A DNA stretch of 41,322 bases from Bacillota bacterium (GTDB lineage: Bacteria; Bacillota_I; Bacilli_A; RF39; UBA660): the NCBI GenBank assembly GCA_003149915.1, contig QAMK01000005.1, forward strand, positions 1 to 41,322, in the 5' to 3' direction. The position numbers and the translations under genes were made by a program. This document shows positions 15,606 to 25,529 of this stretch, in pieces; positions within the stretch are counted from its first letter, which is position 1; every line of letters starts with the position of its first letter. Under the pieces are notes generated by a model, which saw only the letters and a list, made by a program, of their open reading frames with translations, did not search any database and was not told the DNA's origin.

Positions 15606-18034
15606 AAAGATTCAATCATATTGATCCGTTTTAATTTAAAGAACGTAATAATTTGCATTAAAATGGAAAAGGCAAGTGTTAATAAACCAGCCCAAACGAA
15701 ACTAGTAACCTGAATCGTTCTCAAGAATGTAACCGTCTCATTTTCTAATAAATCGATTAAGTAAGCATGTAAGAACGGTGTCATACAAAATCCTAGTAAG
15801 ATTCCTACGAAGACAGTAACTAACGTCTCACGATAGATGTATTCGTTCGTTTCTAAATCTTTAAATCCCAATACTTTTAACGTTGCAATTTCTCTTGTTC
15901 GTTCACTAATATTGATAGAAGTTAAATTATACAAAACGGCAAAACATAATAAGCAAGATATGATGACCAAAAGAGCAATGATATAGTTTAATCCTTCGAT
16001 ACCACCATTGGACTTTGCTAATAACGTAGACGCTAAATTGACACTTAATACCTCATCTTGATTCAACAGTTCGGTACTTACTTCTTCCTCATCCAACACA
16101 TCTTCTGAAACGAAAGAATTAAAGGTTAGCTCATCTCCGGTAAGAGATTCATATAATCCTTTACTCATGTAAATATAGTTAGAGACATAATTCAAAGCCA
16201 CACCAGAAACTTTCACTTGGTAAACAGTATCGTTACTATCTCGTAAAGAAATCGTATCCCCTGCCTGAACAGAAAACAAATCCGCAATTTTATTACTGAT
16301 AATCACTCCGTCATCAGTAAGAGTTAGATTATCTTTGGTCTCATTATCTTCCAAATCGAAGTAATGTTTAAATTTAGTGGAATCATCTTCAGGAATCAAA
16401 ACTGTGACACTAAGATCATCCACACCATCTTTGATAACATCGTAGTAAGATTGATTTAATAACAATTCATTCGTTACAATCCCATCGATAATCGGCTCTA
16501 CTTCTTCATGATTTTGAACGGTATGATTTAACACAACTAAATTGTCGTAACGATGAATTTCTTGAAATTGTTTCTCGCCAACTCCATTGATACTATCTTG
16601 AACAGCAAATCCAATCATGATTAGCATCGTACATCCAGCCGTTCCAATCAACGTCATAAAAACTCTCTTCTTATAGCGGAAAATGTTTCGTAACGTAATC
16701 TTCCAAGAAAAAGATAGATGATTCCAAATAAATCCAATTCGTTCCAACAAAATGGTCTTCCCAGATTTTGGCGACACTGGTCGTAACAAATTAGCAGGTT
16801 GATTCTTTAATTCACGGTGGCAAGAATATACCGTTACCAAGAACATTAAAGTAACTGCTACCAACAAATAGATACAGAAATAATCGATACGGAAATGATA
16901 AGAAAGTGGTGGAATATCGATTGGGAAACAAATATAAATCAACTGCGGAATAATAATACTACCTAACAGATACCCTAAAATCGTTCCTAAAATCGTACTC
17001 GATAAAACATAAACCAGATAATTAAAAATAATTCGTTTATTGGTAATACCAAGTGAGGCAAACGTTCCCATCTCACCACGTTCTTCGACAATCATCCGAG
17101 ACATCGTATTAGAAGTCATCAAAACGACAATGATAATAAAGAAAATCGGAATTACATTGGATAATGTCGTTAACTGATTATATTCATGTCCCGTTGTCGT
17201 ATACATGGTAACGACATCGTCACGGTCAAATAAATACCAATCTGATGTAAGTCCAGATCGAATTTCTTCTACTACCTCTTCTGGATACCCTTGATAAGGT
17301 TCTAATAACTCATCGATTCTAGCCTCTTCTCTTTCAGAAGAAATTCCTTCGATGGCTTGCACTGCATCGTTAACGGCTTCATTGTAAGCACTAGAATACG
17401 GAACATTGTTATCACCTTTGTTGGCAGTGACATAAATCTCCGTATACGTATCATAATCAAACACGGTCTCTGGTACAAATATGTAAGATGTAAGAGAACC
17501 ATTTCCAATATCGGCATCTCCATAATCAGCACCAGTATATAAAGGTGACCGAATGGTTCCCGTTACAGTAAACTCATGAACCTTTAAATTTTCGCCTTCT
17601 ACTTCCCGAACGGTAATGACATCTCCAACGTGATAAGTATTGGCATCTGCCAAACAAGAAGAATCATCTTCTGGATAAGCCCCTTCAATCAAATCGACAC
17701 CATTTATTTCATCCGTCAAAGCATGAACTTTAATGACATGATCTTCTTCCATAACGAACTTGGAGTAACTGCCTTCGGCATCTTCTACTTCCGGCAAATT
17801 CCGAATTGCTTCCACATCGGTATTAGTTAAACCTAAAGAACCTTGCACCTTAATATCCATCAAATTGGTCTCTTGATAATAATTCGTTTGAACTTCCTTC
17901 ATGTCAGGAATCGATTCTTTAATTCCAGCATAAAAAGCGACGCCAATCAAAATAATCATCATCAAAGAAATGTAACGACCAAAAGACTTTTTAATTTTTT
18001 TAATCGTATTTTTTAATAACACAGAAATCACCAC
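15590..18034 (-). CDS. ABC transporter permease, FtsX/MacB type
   Basis: 814 residues with the duplicated FtsX plan: N-terminal membrane helix (about 18-36), a large extracytoplasmic domain, a helix bundle at about 285-405 (LSNVIPIFFIIIVVLMTSN and following), a second extracytoplasmic domain after a helix near 470, and a final bundle at about 690-805. It pairs with the ATPase gene just upstream, with which it overlaps. Such transporters export peptides, lipids or antibiotics, or act as mechanotransducers; the cargo is unknown. Start is ambiguous: GTG at 18034 or 18031, or GTG at 18022, which gives the more usual N-terminus MLLKNTIKKIKKSF. Confidence 0.9.
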   Translation of the reverse strand: MVISVLLKNTIKKIKKSFGRYISLMMIILIGVAFYAGIKESIPDMKEVQTNYYQETNLMDIKVQGSLGLTNTDVEAIRNLPEVEDAEGSYSKFVMEEDHVIKVHALTDEINGVDLIEGAYPEDDSSCLADANTYHVGDVITVREVEGENLKVHEFTVTGTIRSPLYTGADYGDADIGNGSLTSYIFVPETVFDYDTYTEIYVTANKGDNNVPYSSAYNEAVNDAVQAIEGISSEREEARIDELLEPYQGYPEEVVEEIRSGLTSDWYLFDRDDVVTMYTTTGHEYNQLTTLSNVIPIFFIIIVVLMTSNTMSRMIVEERGEMGTFASLGITNKRIIFNYLVYVLSSTILGTILGYLLGSIIIPQLIYICFPIDIPPLSYHFRIDYFCIYLLVAVTLMFLVTVYSCHRELKNQPANLLRPVSPKSGKTILLERIGFIWNHLSFSWKITLRNIFRYKKRVFMTLIGTAGCTMLIMIGFAVQDSINGVGEKQFQEIHRYDNLVVLNHTVQNHEEVEPIIDGIVTNELLLNQSYYDVIKDGVDDLSVTVLIPEDDSTKFKHYFDLEDNETKDNLTLTDDGVIISNKIADLFSVQAGDTISLRDSNDTVYQVKVSGVALNYVSNYIYMSKGLYESLTGDELTFNSFVSEDVLDEEEVSTELLNQDEVLSVNLASTLLAKSNGGIEGLNYIIALLVIISCLLCFAVLYNLTSINISERTREIATLKVLGFKDLETNEYIYRETLVTVFVGILLGFCMTPFLHAYLIDLLENETVTFLRTIQVTSFVWAGLLTLAFSILMQIITFFKLKRINMIESLKSVE

Positions 18035-18726
18035 TCAATCTCTGAAGGTAACTTCGGATCTGTATTGATATGAACGTGTTCAACCGTACCATTTTTAATG
18101 GTAATCACTTTATCTGCAACATCAGCAATGACAGAGTTATGCGTAATTAAAATCGTCGTAATACCCATGTTTTTACAAGTGTTGACCAAAAGTTCGATAA
18201 CTTTTTGACCAGTAACAGAATCTAGTGCTCCAGTCGGTTCATCGCAAAGCAAAATTTTTGGATTCTTAGCAATCGCACGGGCAACAGCAACTCGTTGTTG
18301 TTCTCCTCCAGATAGCTGTGGTGGAAAGTTTTTCATTCTGTTTTCCAAGCCAACTAGTTTTAAAACCTCTTTTGGATCCAGTGCATCTTTACATAATTGA
18401 CATGCCAACTCTACATTTTCAAGTGCTGTCAAGTTTACAATCAAATTGTAAAACTGAAAGACGAACCCAATGTCATTCCGCCGATATTGAATTAGATCCT
18501 TATACTTGTACTGATCGACTCTTTTTCCATCGACAATAATTTCTCCAGATGTTGGCGTATCCATTCCTCCAAGCATGTTTAAAATCGTTGTTTTACCGGC
18601 ACCAGATGGGCCTAAAATGACGACAAGTTCCCCTTTTTCAATGGAGAAAGAACAGTGATCGACAGCTAATACTTTGACTTCTCCTTGATATTCTTTCTTG
18701 ACATCTTTAAATTCAATAAAAGCCAT
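18028..18726 (-). CDS. ABC transporter ATP-binding protein, LolD/MacB type
   Basis: 232 residues with Walker [10 protein letters not shown] (39-47), Q-loop in FVFQFYNL, signature LSGGEQQR (136-143), Walker [13 protein letters not shown] (catalytic Glu161), and a TILITHN switch histidine. It energises the FtsX-type permease encoded next, whose start it overlaps. AAAGGTGAAG precedes ATG; an extended -10 (TGATATAAT) lies upstream, close behind the terminator of the map gene. Confidence 0.95.
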   Translation of the reverse strand: MAFIEFKDVKKEYQGEVKVLAVDHCSFSIEKGELVVILGPSGAGKTTILNMLGGMDTPTSGEIIVDGKRVDQYKYKDLIQYRRNDIGFVFQFYNLIVNLTALENVELACQLCKDALDPKEVLKLVGLENRMKNFPPQLSGGEQQRVAVARAIAKNPKILLCDEPTGALDSVTGQKVIELLVNTCKNMGITTILITHNSVIADVADKVITIKNGTVEHVHINTDPKLPSEIEW

Positions 18727-18783
18727 TTTATCTTCACCTTTCGTTTGAATATTTCCTCTCTATTAAGCATTATATCATAAATC

Positions 18784-18818
18784 AAAAAAAAGATTAGCAC
18801 TTTTTACAATACTAATCT
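18784..18818 (-). terminator. intrinsic terminator of gpmA-map
   Basis: AGATTAG (18791-18797) and CTAATCT (18812-18818) with a 14-base loop, followed by seven T on the complement. The map stop codon (18812-18814) is in the stem. Confidence 0.7.
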
Positions 18819-19564
18819 AACCTAGGAGTTAAAATCTCATACCCATCTTTAGTGACCAAAACGGTGTGTTCATAATGAGCAGAAGGTTTCCCATCGTCTG
18901 TTTTCACGGTCCAGCCATCATCCAATTGATAAACACGGGCAGTACCATAATTTAACATCGGTTCGATACAGATGACCATACCTTCTCGCAATCTTGGTCC
19001 TTCCCCAGGATGACCAAAGTTTGGAACCTCTGGATCTTCATGCATATCAGTACCGATACCATGACCACAAAGTTCTCGTACGACACCCAAGTGATGTGTC
19101 CTAGCGTACTTCTCAATAGCATTCGAAATATCCCCGATATGGTTTCCCGGTTTAACCATCTTAACACCCTCGTACAATGCCTTTTCCGTGTGTTCCATCA
19201 GATACTTTTTATCATCAGATACATCTCCAACGGCATACGTCCAAGCGGCATCTCCTTGATATCCTTTATAACCGATTACCATATCAATGGTAATGATATC
19301 TCCATTTTTTAACTTTCTCTTAGAAGGAATTCCATGTACAACTTCATCGTTTACGGAAGTACACAACGTTGCAGGAAAACCTTCGTAACCTTTACAAGAA
19401 GGAACTCCTCCCATTTTACGAATAAACTCTTCTGCCAATCGGTCCAACTCTTTAGTCGTGATTCCCTCTTTAATAAACGGTTTTAAATATTGATGTGTTT
19501 TAGAAACCATCATGCCGGCTTCCCTCATCAAAGCAATCTCTCGTTCACTTTTAATCGTAATCAC
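18812..19564 (-). CDS. map: type I methionine aminopeptidase
   Basis: Removes the initiator methionine from nascent proteins. 250 residues from GTG at 19564, giving MITIKSEREIALMREAG as usual in Firmicutes. The metal ligands are readable: Asp in TIDMVIG, Asp in YQGDAAWT, His in HGIGTDMHEDP, Glu in CIEPML, Glu in YEHTVL. I prefer GTG 19564, eight bases after AGGAAG, to the in-frame GTG at 19573 that overlaps this site. It starts 16 bases after gpmA and is cotranscribed with it. Confidence 0.93.
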   Translation of the reverse strand: MITIKSEREIALMREAGMMVSKTHQYLKPFIKEGITTKELDRLAEEFIRKMGGVPSCKGYEGFPATLCTSVNDEVVHGIPSKRKLKNGDIITIDMVIGYKGYQGDAAWTYAVGDVSDDKKYLMEHTEKALYEGVKMVKPGNHIGDISNAIEKYARTHHLGVVRELCGHGIGTDMHEDPEVPNFGHPGEGPRLREGMVICIEPMLNYGTARVYQLDDGWTVKTDDGKPSAHYEHTVLVTKDGYEILTPRLD

Positions 19565-19580
19565 AAGCGACACTTCCTAA

Positions 19581-20276
19581 CTATTTTTGTTTTAAATAAT
19601 AATGTCTAATTGGAGTCAAATCATCGTTTAATTCATAACAAATTGGATTTCCAGTTTCAATTTCCAAATTCATAACTTCTTCGTCTGATAACTGATCCAA
19701 ATACTTCATTAAACCACGCAAACTATTACCATGAGCGGCAATAATAACCTTCTTACCTGCTAACAAATCATTTTTAATATCGCTGTTCCAATATTCAATA
19801 ACACGTTTTACAGTATCTAAAAGGTTCTCTGTTCTTGGTAGTTCTTCTGGTGTCAAATCTTTATACTTAGGATCATTGCCAGGGTATCTTGGGTCATCTA
19901 ATGCAAGTTCTGGTGGACGAACACTAGCACTTCTTCTCCATAAATGAACTTGTTCTTCCCCATATTTTTGCTTTGTCTCATCTTTATTTAAGCCTTGCAA
20001 CGCACCATAATGACGCTCATTTAAACGCCAACTATAATGAATTGGAATATTTTCTTCGCCAAGTTCTTTTAAAATATACATCAAAGTATCATTGGCACGT
20101 TTTAAAACAGAAGTATAGGCAACATCAAATGTAAATCCTTGCTCCTTTAATACTTCTCCAGCCTCTTTAGCTTCTTTTACTCCTTGTTCAGAAAGTTCAA
20201 CATCTGTCCAACCAGTAAATTTATTTTCTAAATTCCAAACACTTTGACCATGTCTTACTAAAACTAATTTAATCAT
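19581..20276 (-). CDS. gpmA: 2,3-bisphosphoglycerate-dependent phosphoglycerate mutase
   Basis: 231 residues; interconverts 3- and 2-phosphoglycerate in glycolysis. Starts [20 protein letters not shown] with the RHG phosphohistidine motif (H9), then [15 protein letters not shown] and the second catalytic histidine in [12 protein letters not shown]. Length matches the dPGM family. AAGGAGG precedes ATG, and an extended -10 (TGATATAAT) lies upstream. Confidence 0.95.
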   Translation of the reverse strand: MIKLVLVRHGQSVWNLENKFTGWTDVELSEQGVKEAKEAGEVLKEQGFTFDVAYTSVLKRANDTLMYILKELGEENIPIHYSWRLNERHYGALQGLNKDETKQKYGEEQVHLWRRSASVRPPELALDDPRYPGNDPKYKDLTPEELPRTENLLDTVKRVIEYWNSDIKNDLLAGKKVIIAAHGNSLRGLMKYLDQLSDEEVMNLEIETGNPICYELNDDLTPIRHYYLKQK

Positions 20277-20341
20277 ATTTTTTCCTCCTTAATTCCGTTA
20301 AAATTATATCACAAAACAAAAAAACAGGAAATAAAAACAAT

Positions 20342-20362
20342 AAAAAAGAGCCATCTGGCCCT
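20342..20362 (-). terminator. intrinsic terminator of the TVP38 gene
   Basis: On the complement AGGGCC pairs with GGCTCT (one G-T pair) around a 4-base loop and is followed by six T. The stem begins at the last base of the TVP38 stop codon. Confidence 0.6.
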
Positions 20363-20934
20363 CATAGCAAATGTACAAATAAACTGTATCCTAAAAGAGA
20401 AAGTGGTTTACCAACTAAAATAATCCAAATAAACGTACGAAACTTCATATTACTTAAACCAGCAATATAACATAATAAATCATCTGGAAGCCCAGGAACT
20501 AAGATTCCCCAGAAGAAAATCCATTTGAAAGTATTGTTTCTAACATATGCCAAATACTTATCGATAGTTTTCTGCTCAAAAAATGCTTGAACAATTTTCA
20601 TCCCCAAAGTGCGAGATAAGTAAAATGCACCAATAGAGCCTAAGGTAAGTCCAACATAGTTATAAATAAATCCAAAAACAGGACCAAAAGCAAGCACCCC
20701 AGCAAGGCAACTGGCACCACCAGGAATTACCGGAAACATAACTTGAAAAGCTTGCAACAATAAGAATACTAACGGTCCCCAAACACCAAACGTGCGAATT
20801 TTATCTACTAACAAATCTTTATCCCGAAAGATTCCCAATTGTAATCCATAAATAATAAAGATAACTAGCAAAATCGTAACGACAATGGTTGTAATCTTAA
20901 ATATCGTCTTCGTCTTTGATTTTTTGCGACTCAT
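20362..20934 (-). CDS. TVP38/TMEM64 (DedA-like) membrane protein
   Basis: 190 residues, lysine-rich N-terminus then about five membrane segments. FPVIPGGASCLAGVLAFGP, YVGLTLGSIGAFYLSRTLG and PGLPDDLLCYIAGLSNM match the VTT/TVP38 family of lipid scramblase-like or envelope-maintenance proteins. ATG at 20934 follows AGGTG by seven bases; the in-frame GTG nine bases earlier overlaps that site. It follows a very small membrane-protein gene by 12 bases. Confidence 0.88.
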   Translation of the reverse strand: MSRKKSKTKTIFKITTIVVTILLVIFIIYGLQLGIFRDKDLLVDKIRTFGVWGPLVFLLLQAFQVMFPVIPGGASCLAGVLAFGPVFGFIYNYVGLTLGSIGAFYLSRTLGMKIVQAFFEQKTIDKYLAYVRNNTFKWIFFWGILVPGLPDDLLCYIAGLSNMKFRTFIWIILVGKPLSLLGYSLFVHLL

Positions 20935-20946
20935 ATTAATCACCTA

Positions 20947-21087
20947 CTACGAATTTCTGACTAACGTACGTTTTAAATAACGAAACAAAAGAACAATTCC
21001 TAATATAGGAACTGCAATAATTACAAAGAAAGCGGATATTGTCATCCAAAAAAGTGTAAAGAAAAAGTTTCGAATTTTAAAAATCAT
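20947..21087 (-). CDS. small single-span membrane protein, 46 aa
   Basis: ATG at 21087 with AAAGGATG upstream gives a 46-residue protein: MIFKIRNFFF, one long hydrophobic span, and a basic tail LFRYLKRTLVRNS. It sits 12 bases before the TVP38 gene and is probably cotranscribed. A longer frame upstream has no ribosome-binding site and overlaps the acetyltransferase gene. Function unknown. Confidence 0.55.
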   Translation of the reverse strand: MIFKIRNFFFTLFWMTISAFFVIIAVPILGIVLLFRYLKRTLVRNS

Positions 21088-21158
21088 ACTGCATCCTTTC
21101 AAACTACCCTTATTATAACAAAAAATAGTGAAAAGATACCTTACAGTTCTGTAAGGAT

Positions 21159-21713
21159 TTAAAGAGTTCGAATTACCCGGCAAGGATTACCGACAGCAAT
21201 AGAATCACTTGGAATATCGTGCGTTACGACACTGCCAGCACCAATTACGACATTATCTCCTATCGTAACACCAGGTAAAACTGTAACATTGCCACCAAAC
21301 CAGACGTTACTTCCTACCGTAATTGGCTTTGCATCCTCTAAGCCTTGATTGCGAATGTGATAATCGAGTGGATGAGAAGACGTATAAAATCCACAATTCG
21401 GTCCAACAAACACATCGTTTCCAAATGTGATAGCACCAGCATCTAGTAAAATCAAATTATGGTTGGCATAGAAGTTTTTCCCGATTCGAATGTTGTAACC
21501 ATAATCACACCAAAAAGAAGGTTCGATCCAAGCATCATTTTCCATATGTAAAATAATTCGTCTAAGAAGTGCTTTACGACCTACTGAATCATTAAAATCC
21601 AATCGGTTATATTGAGCACAAAGATTTTTTACTTCATTTCTTTCCCGAATTAAAGTTTGATCATAATTTGCATTGTATAATTCACCACGTAACATCTTTT
21701 CTTTTTCCGTCAT
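21159..21713 (-). CDS. sugar O-acetyltransferase (Maa/LacA/NodL family)
   Basis: 184 residues. N-terminal maltose-acetyltransferase cap (TEKEKMLRGELYNANYDQTL), then left-handed beta-helix hexapeptide repeats (IRIGKNFYANHNLILLDAG, ITFGNDVFVGPN) with the catalytic histidine in YTSSHPLD, and the closing VLPGVTIGDNVVIGAGSVV and AVGNPCRVIR. It transfers acetyl from acetyl-CoA to a sugar hydroxyl; the natural acceptor is unclear in this family. Good AAAGGAAA site before ATG. Confidence 0.93.
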   Translation of the reverse strand: MTEKEKMLRGELYNANYDQTLIRERNEVKNLCAQYNRLDFNDSVGRKALLRRIILHMENDAWIEPSFWCDYGYNIRIGKNFYANHNLILLDAGAITFGNDVFVGPNCGFYTSSHPLDYHIRNQGLEDAKPITVGSNVWFGGNVTVLPGVTIGDNVVIGAGSVVTHDIPSDSIAVGNPCRVIRTL

Positions 21714-21826
21714 AAAAATTTCCTTTCAATTTTGTAATGATTCATCTCTATTATAAACGATTATCACACTGGAATAAATATAAAAAAGAGTATCAATGTT
21801 ATACAATCAAAAAACAAATTTTCTAT

Positions 21827-22321
21827 TTACGAAACAGAATTCAAACAATCTAAAATAACTTGATACGATGAAACCAAAGAAGGAAGAGAACATTTTGCAT
21901 TCGCAGCAGAAGGACTCGGCAATAAAAAAGCATCGATATTCGTATTTGGTTTCATATATTTTTGATACAAGTCGTATGCTTTTCTCCCTGTACAAAACAC
22001 AAACTCAATTTGACTATTTTGTAAAAGTTCCGTCAAATCATTCACTTCGATATTTTTAATAGATGCATCAGAAGAACCTGAAATTTCACAAGAAGCAACC
22101 GTATCCCATAAAGCAATCCCATGGGAAAGTAAAAACTTTTTTTTCGCATCAACATCCGGTAAAGAAACACCAAACAAGGATTCCAAAATTCGCCAAAAAC
22201 GATTTTGCGGATGGGCATAATAAAACCCAACTTCCCTAGATTTTACGGAAGGAAGACTACCCAAAATCAGAACTTTACTAAACTCGTTATAAATTGGTTC
22301 CAATTCATGATAAACACGCAT
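21827..22321 (-). CDS. DNA-deoxyinosine glycosylase (uracil-DNA glycosylase family 6)
   Basis: 164 residues. GSLPSVKSREVGFYYAHPQNRFW (within 21-43) and LPSPSAAN (134-141) are the signatures of the hypoxanthine-DNA glycosylase branch of the UDG superfamily, which excises deaminated adenine from DNA. The ATG at 22321 follows AGGTGAT. It is a single gene, divergent from the HD-type nucleotidase gene. Confidence 0.85.
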   Translation of the reverse strand: MRVYHELEPIYNEFSKVLILGSLPSVKSREVGFYYAHPQNRFWRILESLFGVSLPDVDAKKKFLLSHGIALWDTVASCEISGSSDASIKNIEVNDLTELLQNSQIEFVFCTGRKAYDLYQKYMKPNTNIDAFLLPSPSAANAKCSLPSLVSSYQVILDCLNSVS

Positions 22322-22442
22322 AAAATCACCTATTCTTATTTTATCACAAGATAATCGAAATAAAATACATATAGTAATTTACCAAATAAAATCTTTATTT
22401 TGCAATCATACATGATATAATAACGGTATTACAGGAGGGTTT

Positions 22443-23978
22443 ATGAAAAAAGCAAATCAAATCAGACAGATCTTACAATTTTATGTACAGATTAACAAAC
22501 TAAAAACAATCATTGCTGATGAACCAAATAACTTTAGTATAGCCGATAATACATTCGGAAGTATCATCTTGGCAATCGCTTGCAACTCTGAATTTCAAGA
22601 AACACCAAACGTAGGTAAAATCTTAAGAATGCTAATTCTAGACGAATACGTAAGACAAAACGAAACGTATCCAACTAGCATCATCCAATACAAAAGTGAA
22701 CTAGATGAATATTGGGCTTTGCAAAGCAAAGATGCAAAATTAGCATTTAAATATAAATTGATGGATTCCTACTTTACGAAATTAATTTCCGAAAAATTAG
22801 ACAAAGTTCCAAAATCACAATTTTTAAATGAAGCTAAAATATTTTTAAATTTAATGGGAAACGACGACGATAAAAAATGTGAAGAAATCATTAAATTCTA
22901 CTGTTTAAATTATCGTTTAAAAAAGAAAAAAAGAGCCGGTTGGGATAATACGCACTGGCAAGTTCAAGCAAAAAGAACAGAAACTGTTGCAGAACACATT
23001 GTCAGTACGATGGCACTTGCTATGGCAATTGAAACAGAATGCAGATACGACATCGATTTAGATAAAGTTCTTATAATGCTGGCCATTCACGAAACAGGCG
23101 AAACATTAATTGGCGACATCACTCCACACGATGGCATGAGCAAAGAACAAAAGAAAATGATAGAAGAACAAGCCATGGAAGATGCTTTAGGAAATTTGGA
23201 AAACAAGACTCAAATGTTAGCAACACTTCTAGATTTCGATAATCGAGAAACGAAAGAAGCACAGTTCGCCCATCTTATCGATAAACTAGATCCTGTAATA
23301 CAATGTAAAATATATCAAGATTTGGGATTACAAAAACCAATCACACTTCTACAAGGTAGCAAATGTTTAAAAAGTCCTAAAATAAAAGATTGCATCGCAT
23401 CTGGAGCCAAAACTGTATTTGATATTTGGTATGAAACAGAAAAACATTACTTCCAAGGAAACAGAGCATTTCCAGAGTTGGAATCGATATTAAAAGCCAC
23501 CAAAGACAATAACCTATTCACCAATCTTTGGCATGGCGTTTTTAAAGAATCAATTGAATTAACGGAAGAAGAGCATTGTGCTTTAGTAAAACAAATTGTA
23601 GGAATTGCCAAAAAACTTTATGATGATGACAACGTAGACTGCGTATATTTAAGTAAAGAACAAGATTCTAATTATCCCAAAGGCAATATTCAAGTCGTAG
23701 CGGTTCTAAAAGAAGAAAAAGAAAAAGAGCCATCGATTCAAGATGTTAGTGACCAAATTTCAATTACTGTACAATATCATCCAATAAGTAATTACTCATA
23801 TGCTGATCCAGATACGATTGGAATGCATGCCGAACCTACTATTCTATTTGATAAAAGTGGTCGTATGACGAAAATAAAAGATACTTTAACACATACAAGT
23901 CATATTTCTATCTGGAACCAAGTAGAATACGTCCCTCCTATCGAAAAGCCAATTACTCTACAACTAAAAAAACAGTAA
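22443..23978 (+). CDS. large HD_3-type (YfbR/HDDC2-like) phosphohydrolase with HE motif
   Basis: 511 residues, far longer than the roughly 200 of YfbR/HDDC2 5'-deoxynucleotidases. The core is at about 155-300: AEH (H185), LAIHETGETLIGDITPHDG (H216, E217) and HLIDKLDP (D280). The ITPHDGMSKEQKKMIEEQAM stretch matches HD_3 closely, but the HD doublet is HE. The flanks (1-150, helical; 310-511, mixed) match nothing I know. Likely acts on nucleoside monophosphates. Promoter TTTATT/16/TATAAT (22394-22421) and GGAGGG before ATG; strong terminator behind. Confidence 0.75.
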   Translation: MKKANQIRQILQFYVQINKLKTIIADEPNNFSIADNTFGSIILAIACNSEFQETPNVGKILRMLILDEYVRQNETYPTSIIQYKSELDEYWALQSKDAKLAFKYKLMDSYFTKLISEKLDKVPKSQFLNEAKIFLNLMGNDDDKKCEEIIKFYCLNYRLKKKKRAGWDNTHWQVQAKRTETVAEHIVSTMALAMAIETECRYDIDLDKVLIMLAIHETGETLIGDITPHDGMSKEQKKMIEEQAMEDALGNLENKTQMLATLLDFDNRETKEAQFAHLIDKLDPVIQCKIYQDLGLQKPITLLQGSKCLKSPKIKDCIASGAKTVFDIWYETEKHYFQGNRAFPELESILKATKDNNLFTNLWHGVFKESIELTEEEHCALVKQIVGIAKKLYDDDNVDCVYLSKEQDSNYPKGNIQVVAVLKEEKEKEPSIQDVSDQISITVQYHPISNYSYADPDTIGMHAEPTILFDKSGRMTKIKDTLTHTSHISIWNQVEYVPPIEKPITLQLKKQ

Positions 23979-24004
23979 AAACTTACCAAACGGTAAGTTT
24001 TTTT
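23977..24004 (+). terminator. intrinsic terminator of the HE-domain gene
   Basis: AAAAACTTACC/GGTAAGTTTTT with a 4-base loop and a T-run. The first stem bases overlap the stop codon region. Confidence 0.85.
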
Positions 24005-24113
24005 AGTTTAATTATTATTTTATAGCAAGACGAAAACATAGATAAAACTTCCAAAATAGCCTCATTCTTTAATCTATCTTTATCATTTTAATGTTATTTT
24101 CATCATACTTTAG

Positions 24114-25184
24114 TTAAATTCTAGTTATCAAATTATGAAATTGATTCCAACCAATGAATCCATCTTTTTGTAATCTTCCCACAACAATTCCTGTTGAAAT
24201 GTTATGATTCTTAGCAAATTCTTTTATTAGATTTTCATTCAATACTGTATTATTGTTAACGAAATCCTGATATATATGATTTGGTATTAAAATATTTCTA
24301 GCAAATTCATCAGCTTCCAATTCAATATCATTAGATTCAGTATCTTCTAAATCAACAAAAACCTCTTTTTTACTATGTTTAATCAAATGAGCGATTTCAT
24401 GAAATAAAGTAAACCATAAAATATCATCTTTTTTTCCTCTATCACTTATCATAATGATAGCTTTATCACATGTAACCTTATAAGATACACCATTAACATA
24501 AGTATTAGGTAAATGCGGTTCATAAATCAAAGCAACTCCACATTCTTTCAGCAACTGTTTTATTAAATTTAACTGTTCCAAAAATTGTTTATTGGCTAGT
24601 TCTCTTATTTTTTTAGTATTTTCTTTTAATTTTTCAATATTGAATTTCGGATATTCATCTTTATTCGCCTGAATTTCTCCATATCTTAGCCAACAATATA
24701 AAGATTCAAACGATACTTTTTTCGTATTCGTTTTTCTAAATGCTAGTTTCCTTTTTAATTCTGTATCAAAACTAAGAGAAGCAACAGAGAAAAATTTCCT
24801 TAAATTGATAACTTTCTCATATGGATCTCTTGTTTGTTCAATACAGTTCCAATTACGTTTTGCCATTTCAGAATAAGGTATATTAACTAAATACTTTTCA
24901 TCTTCCTTAATAGATTCAATATCCTTTTTCCGTTCTAGAGATTCTCGATAACTACTTTCCAAATTATTCCAAAAACTTGCAGGAATATTAAATACATATT
25001 CCAGTTTTAATGCTGTTGCAGTCGTTATTGGTGCTTTCCCTTTAATAATTTCATTGATTGTTTTCTTGTTGATTCCAGTTTTATCAGCAAGATCCAATTG
25101 TGTCATACAATTAACTTCTAGCAATTCCAAAATCGTTTCACCCGGTGCTATTACATATTCTTCTAATTTATCCAATTTACTCAT
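24114..25184 (-). CDS. higA: HigA-type antitoxin fused to an ImmA/IrrE peptidase
   Basis: 356 residues. N-terminal XRE helix-turn-helix (about 15-75: MTQLDLADKTGINKKTINEI, PASFWNNLE) of the HigA class, followed by an ImmA/IrrE metallopeptidase domain with FHEIAHLIKH (H262, E263, H266) and ELEADEFARN (E290). The gene starts inside the end of the HigB-like toxin gene (8-base overlap), the usual higBA order. The peptidase fusion suggests the antitoxin could cleave a regulator or itself. Operator and promoter precede the operon. Confidence 0.87.
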   Translation of the reverse strand: MSKLDKLEEYVIAPGETILELLEVNCMTQLDLADKTGINKKTINEIIKGKAPITTATALKLEYVFNIPASFWNNLESSYRESLERKKDIESIKEDEKYLVNIPYSEMAKRNWNCIEQTRDPYEKVINLRKFFSVASLSFDTELKRKLAFRKTNTKKVSFESLYCWLRYGEIQANKDEYPKFNIEKLKENTKKIRELANKQFLEQLNLIKQLLKECGVALIYEPHLPNTYVNGVSYKVTCDKAIIMISDRGKKDDILWFTLFHEIAHLIKHSKKEVFVDLEDTESNDIELEADEFARNILIPNHIYQDFVNNNTVLNENLIKEFAKNHNISTGIVVGRLQKDGFIGWNQFHNLITRI

Positions 25185-25509
25185 AATGTTTAGACACCTC
25201 CATTATCTCTATTATTTTTATTTCTTTTAAATCTTCTATTATAATATTATTTTCTTTCTGTCTAAAAATTAATCTATACTGATTCGTAATGCTAATAGCA
25301 AATTGATTATCTCTATCACCGGTTAATTTATGTCGCCTAAAAGGAGGATTCGTCGGAACATCGTTTAATGAATTAAAAGATTTTAATTCTTTTATCCTTC
25401 TAGGTAATTTCTTCGAAACTTCGATTCCATATTTTGTAACCAATTCTTTATTATATTTTGGATTTTCACAAAGATTTCGAAGTTTTTCATTCTTATACGT
25501 TAATTCCAT
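25177..25509 (-). CDS. higB: HigB/RelE-superfamily toxin
   Basis: 110 residues of the RelE/ParE fold. The C-terminal signature GDRDNQFAISITNQYRLIF followed by IIEIMEVSKHYE is typical of HigB-like mRNA interferases that cut ribosome-bound mRNA. Catalytic identity is not proven from sequence. ATG at 25509 follows AGGAAAGGAGAGG. Coupled to the antitoxin gene by overlap. Confidence 0.85.
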   Translation of the reverse strand: MELTYKNEKLRNLCENPKYNKELVTKYGIEVSKKLPRRIKELKSFNSLNDVPTNPPFRRHKLTGDRDNQFAISITNQYRLIFRQKENNIIIEDLKEIKIIEIMEVSKHYE

Positions 25510-25529
25510 CCACCTCTCCTTTCCTTTTA

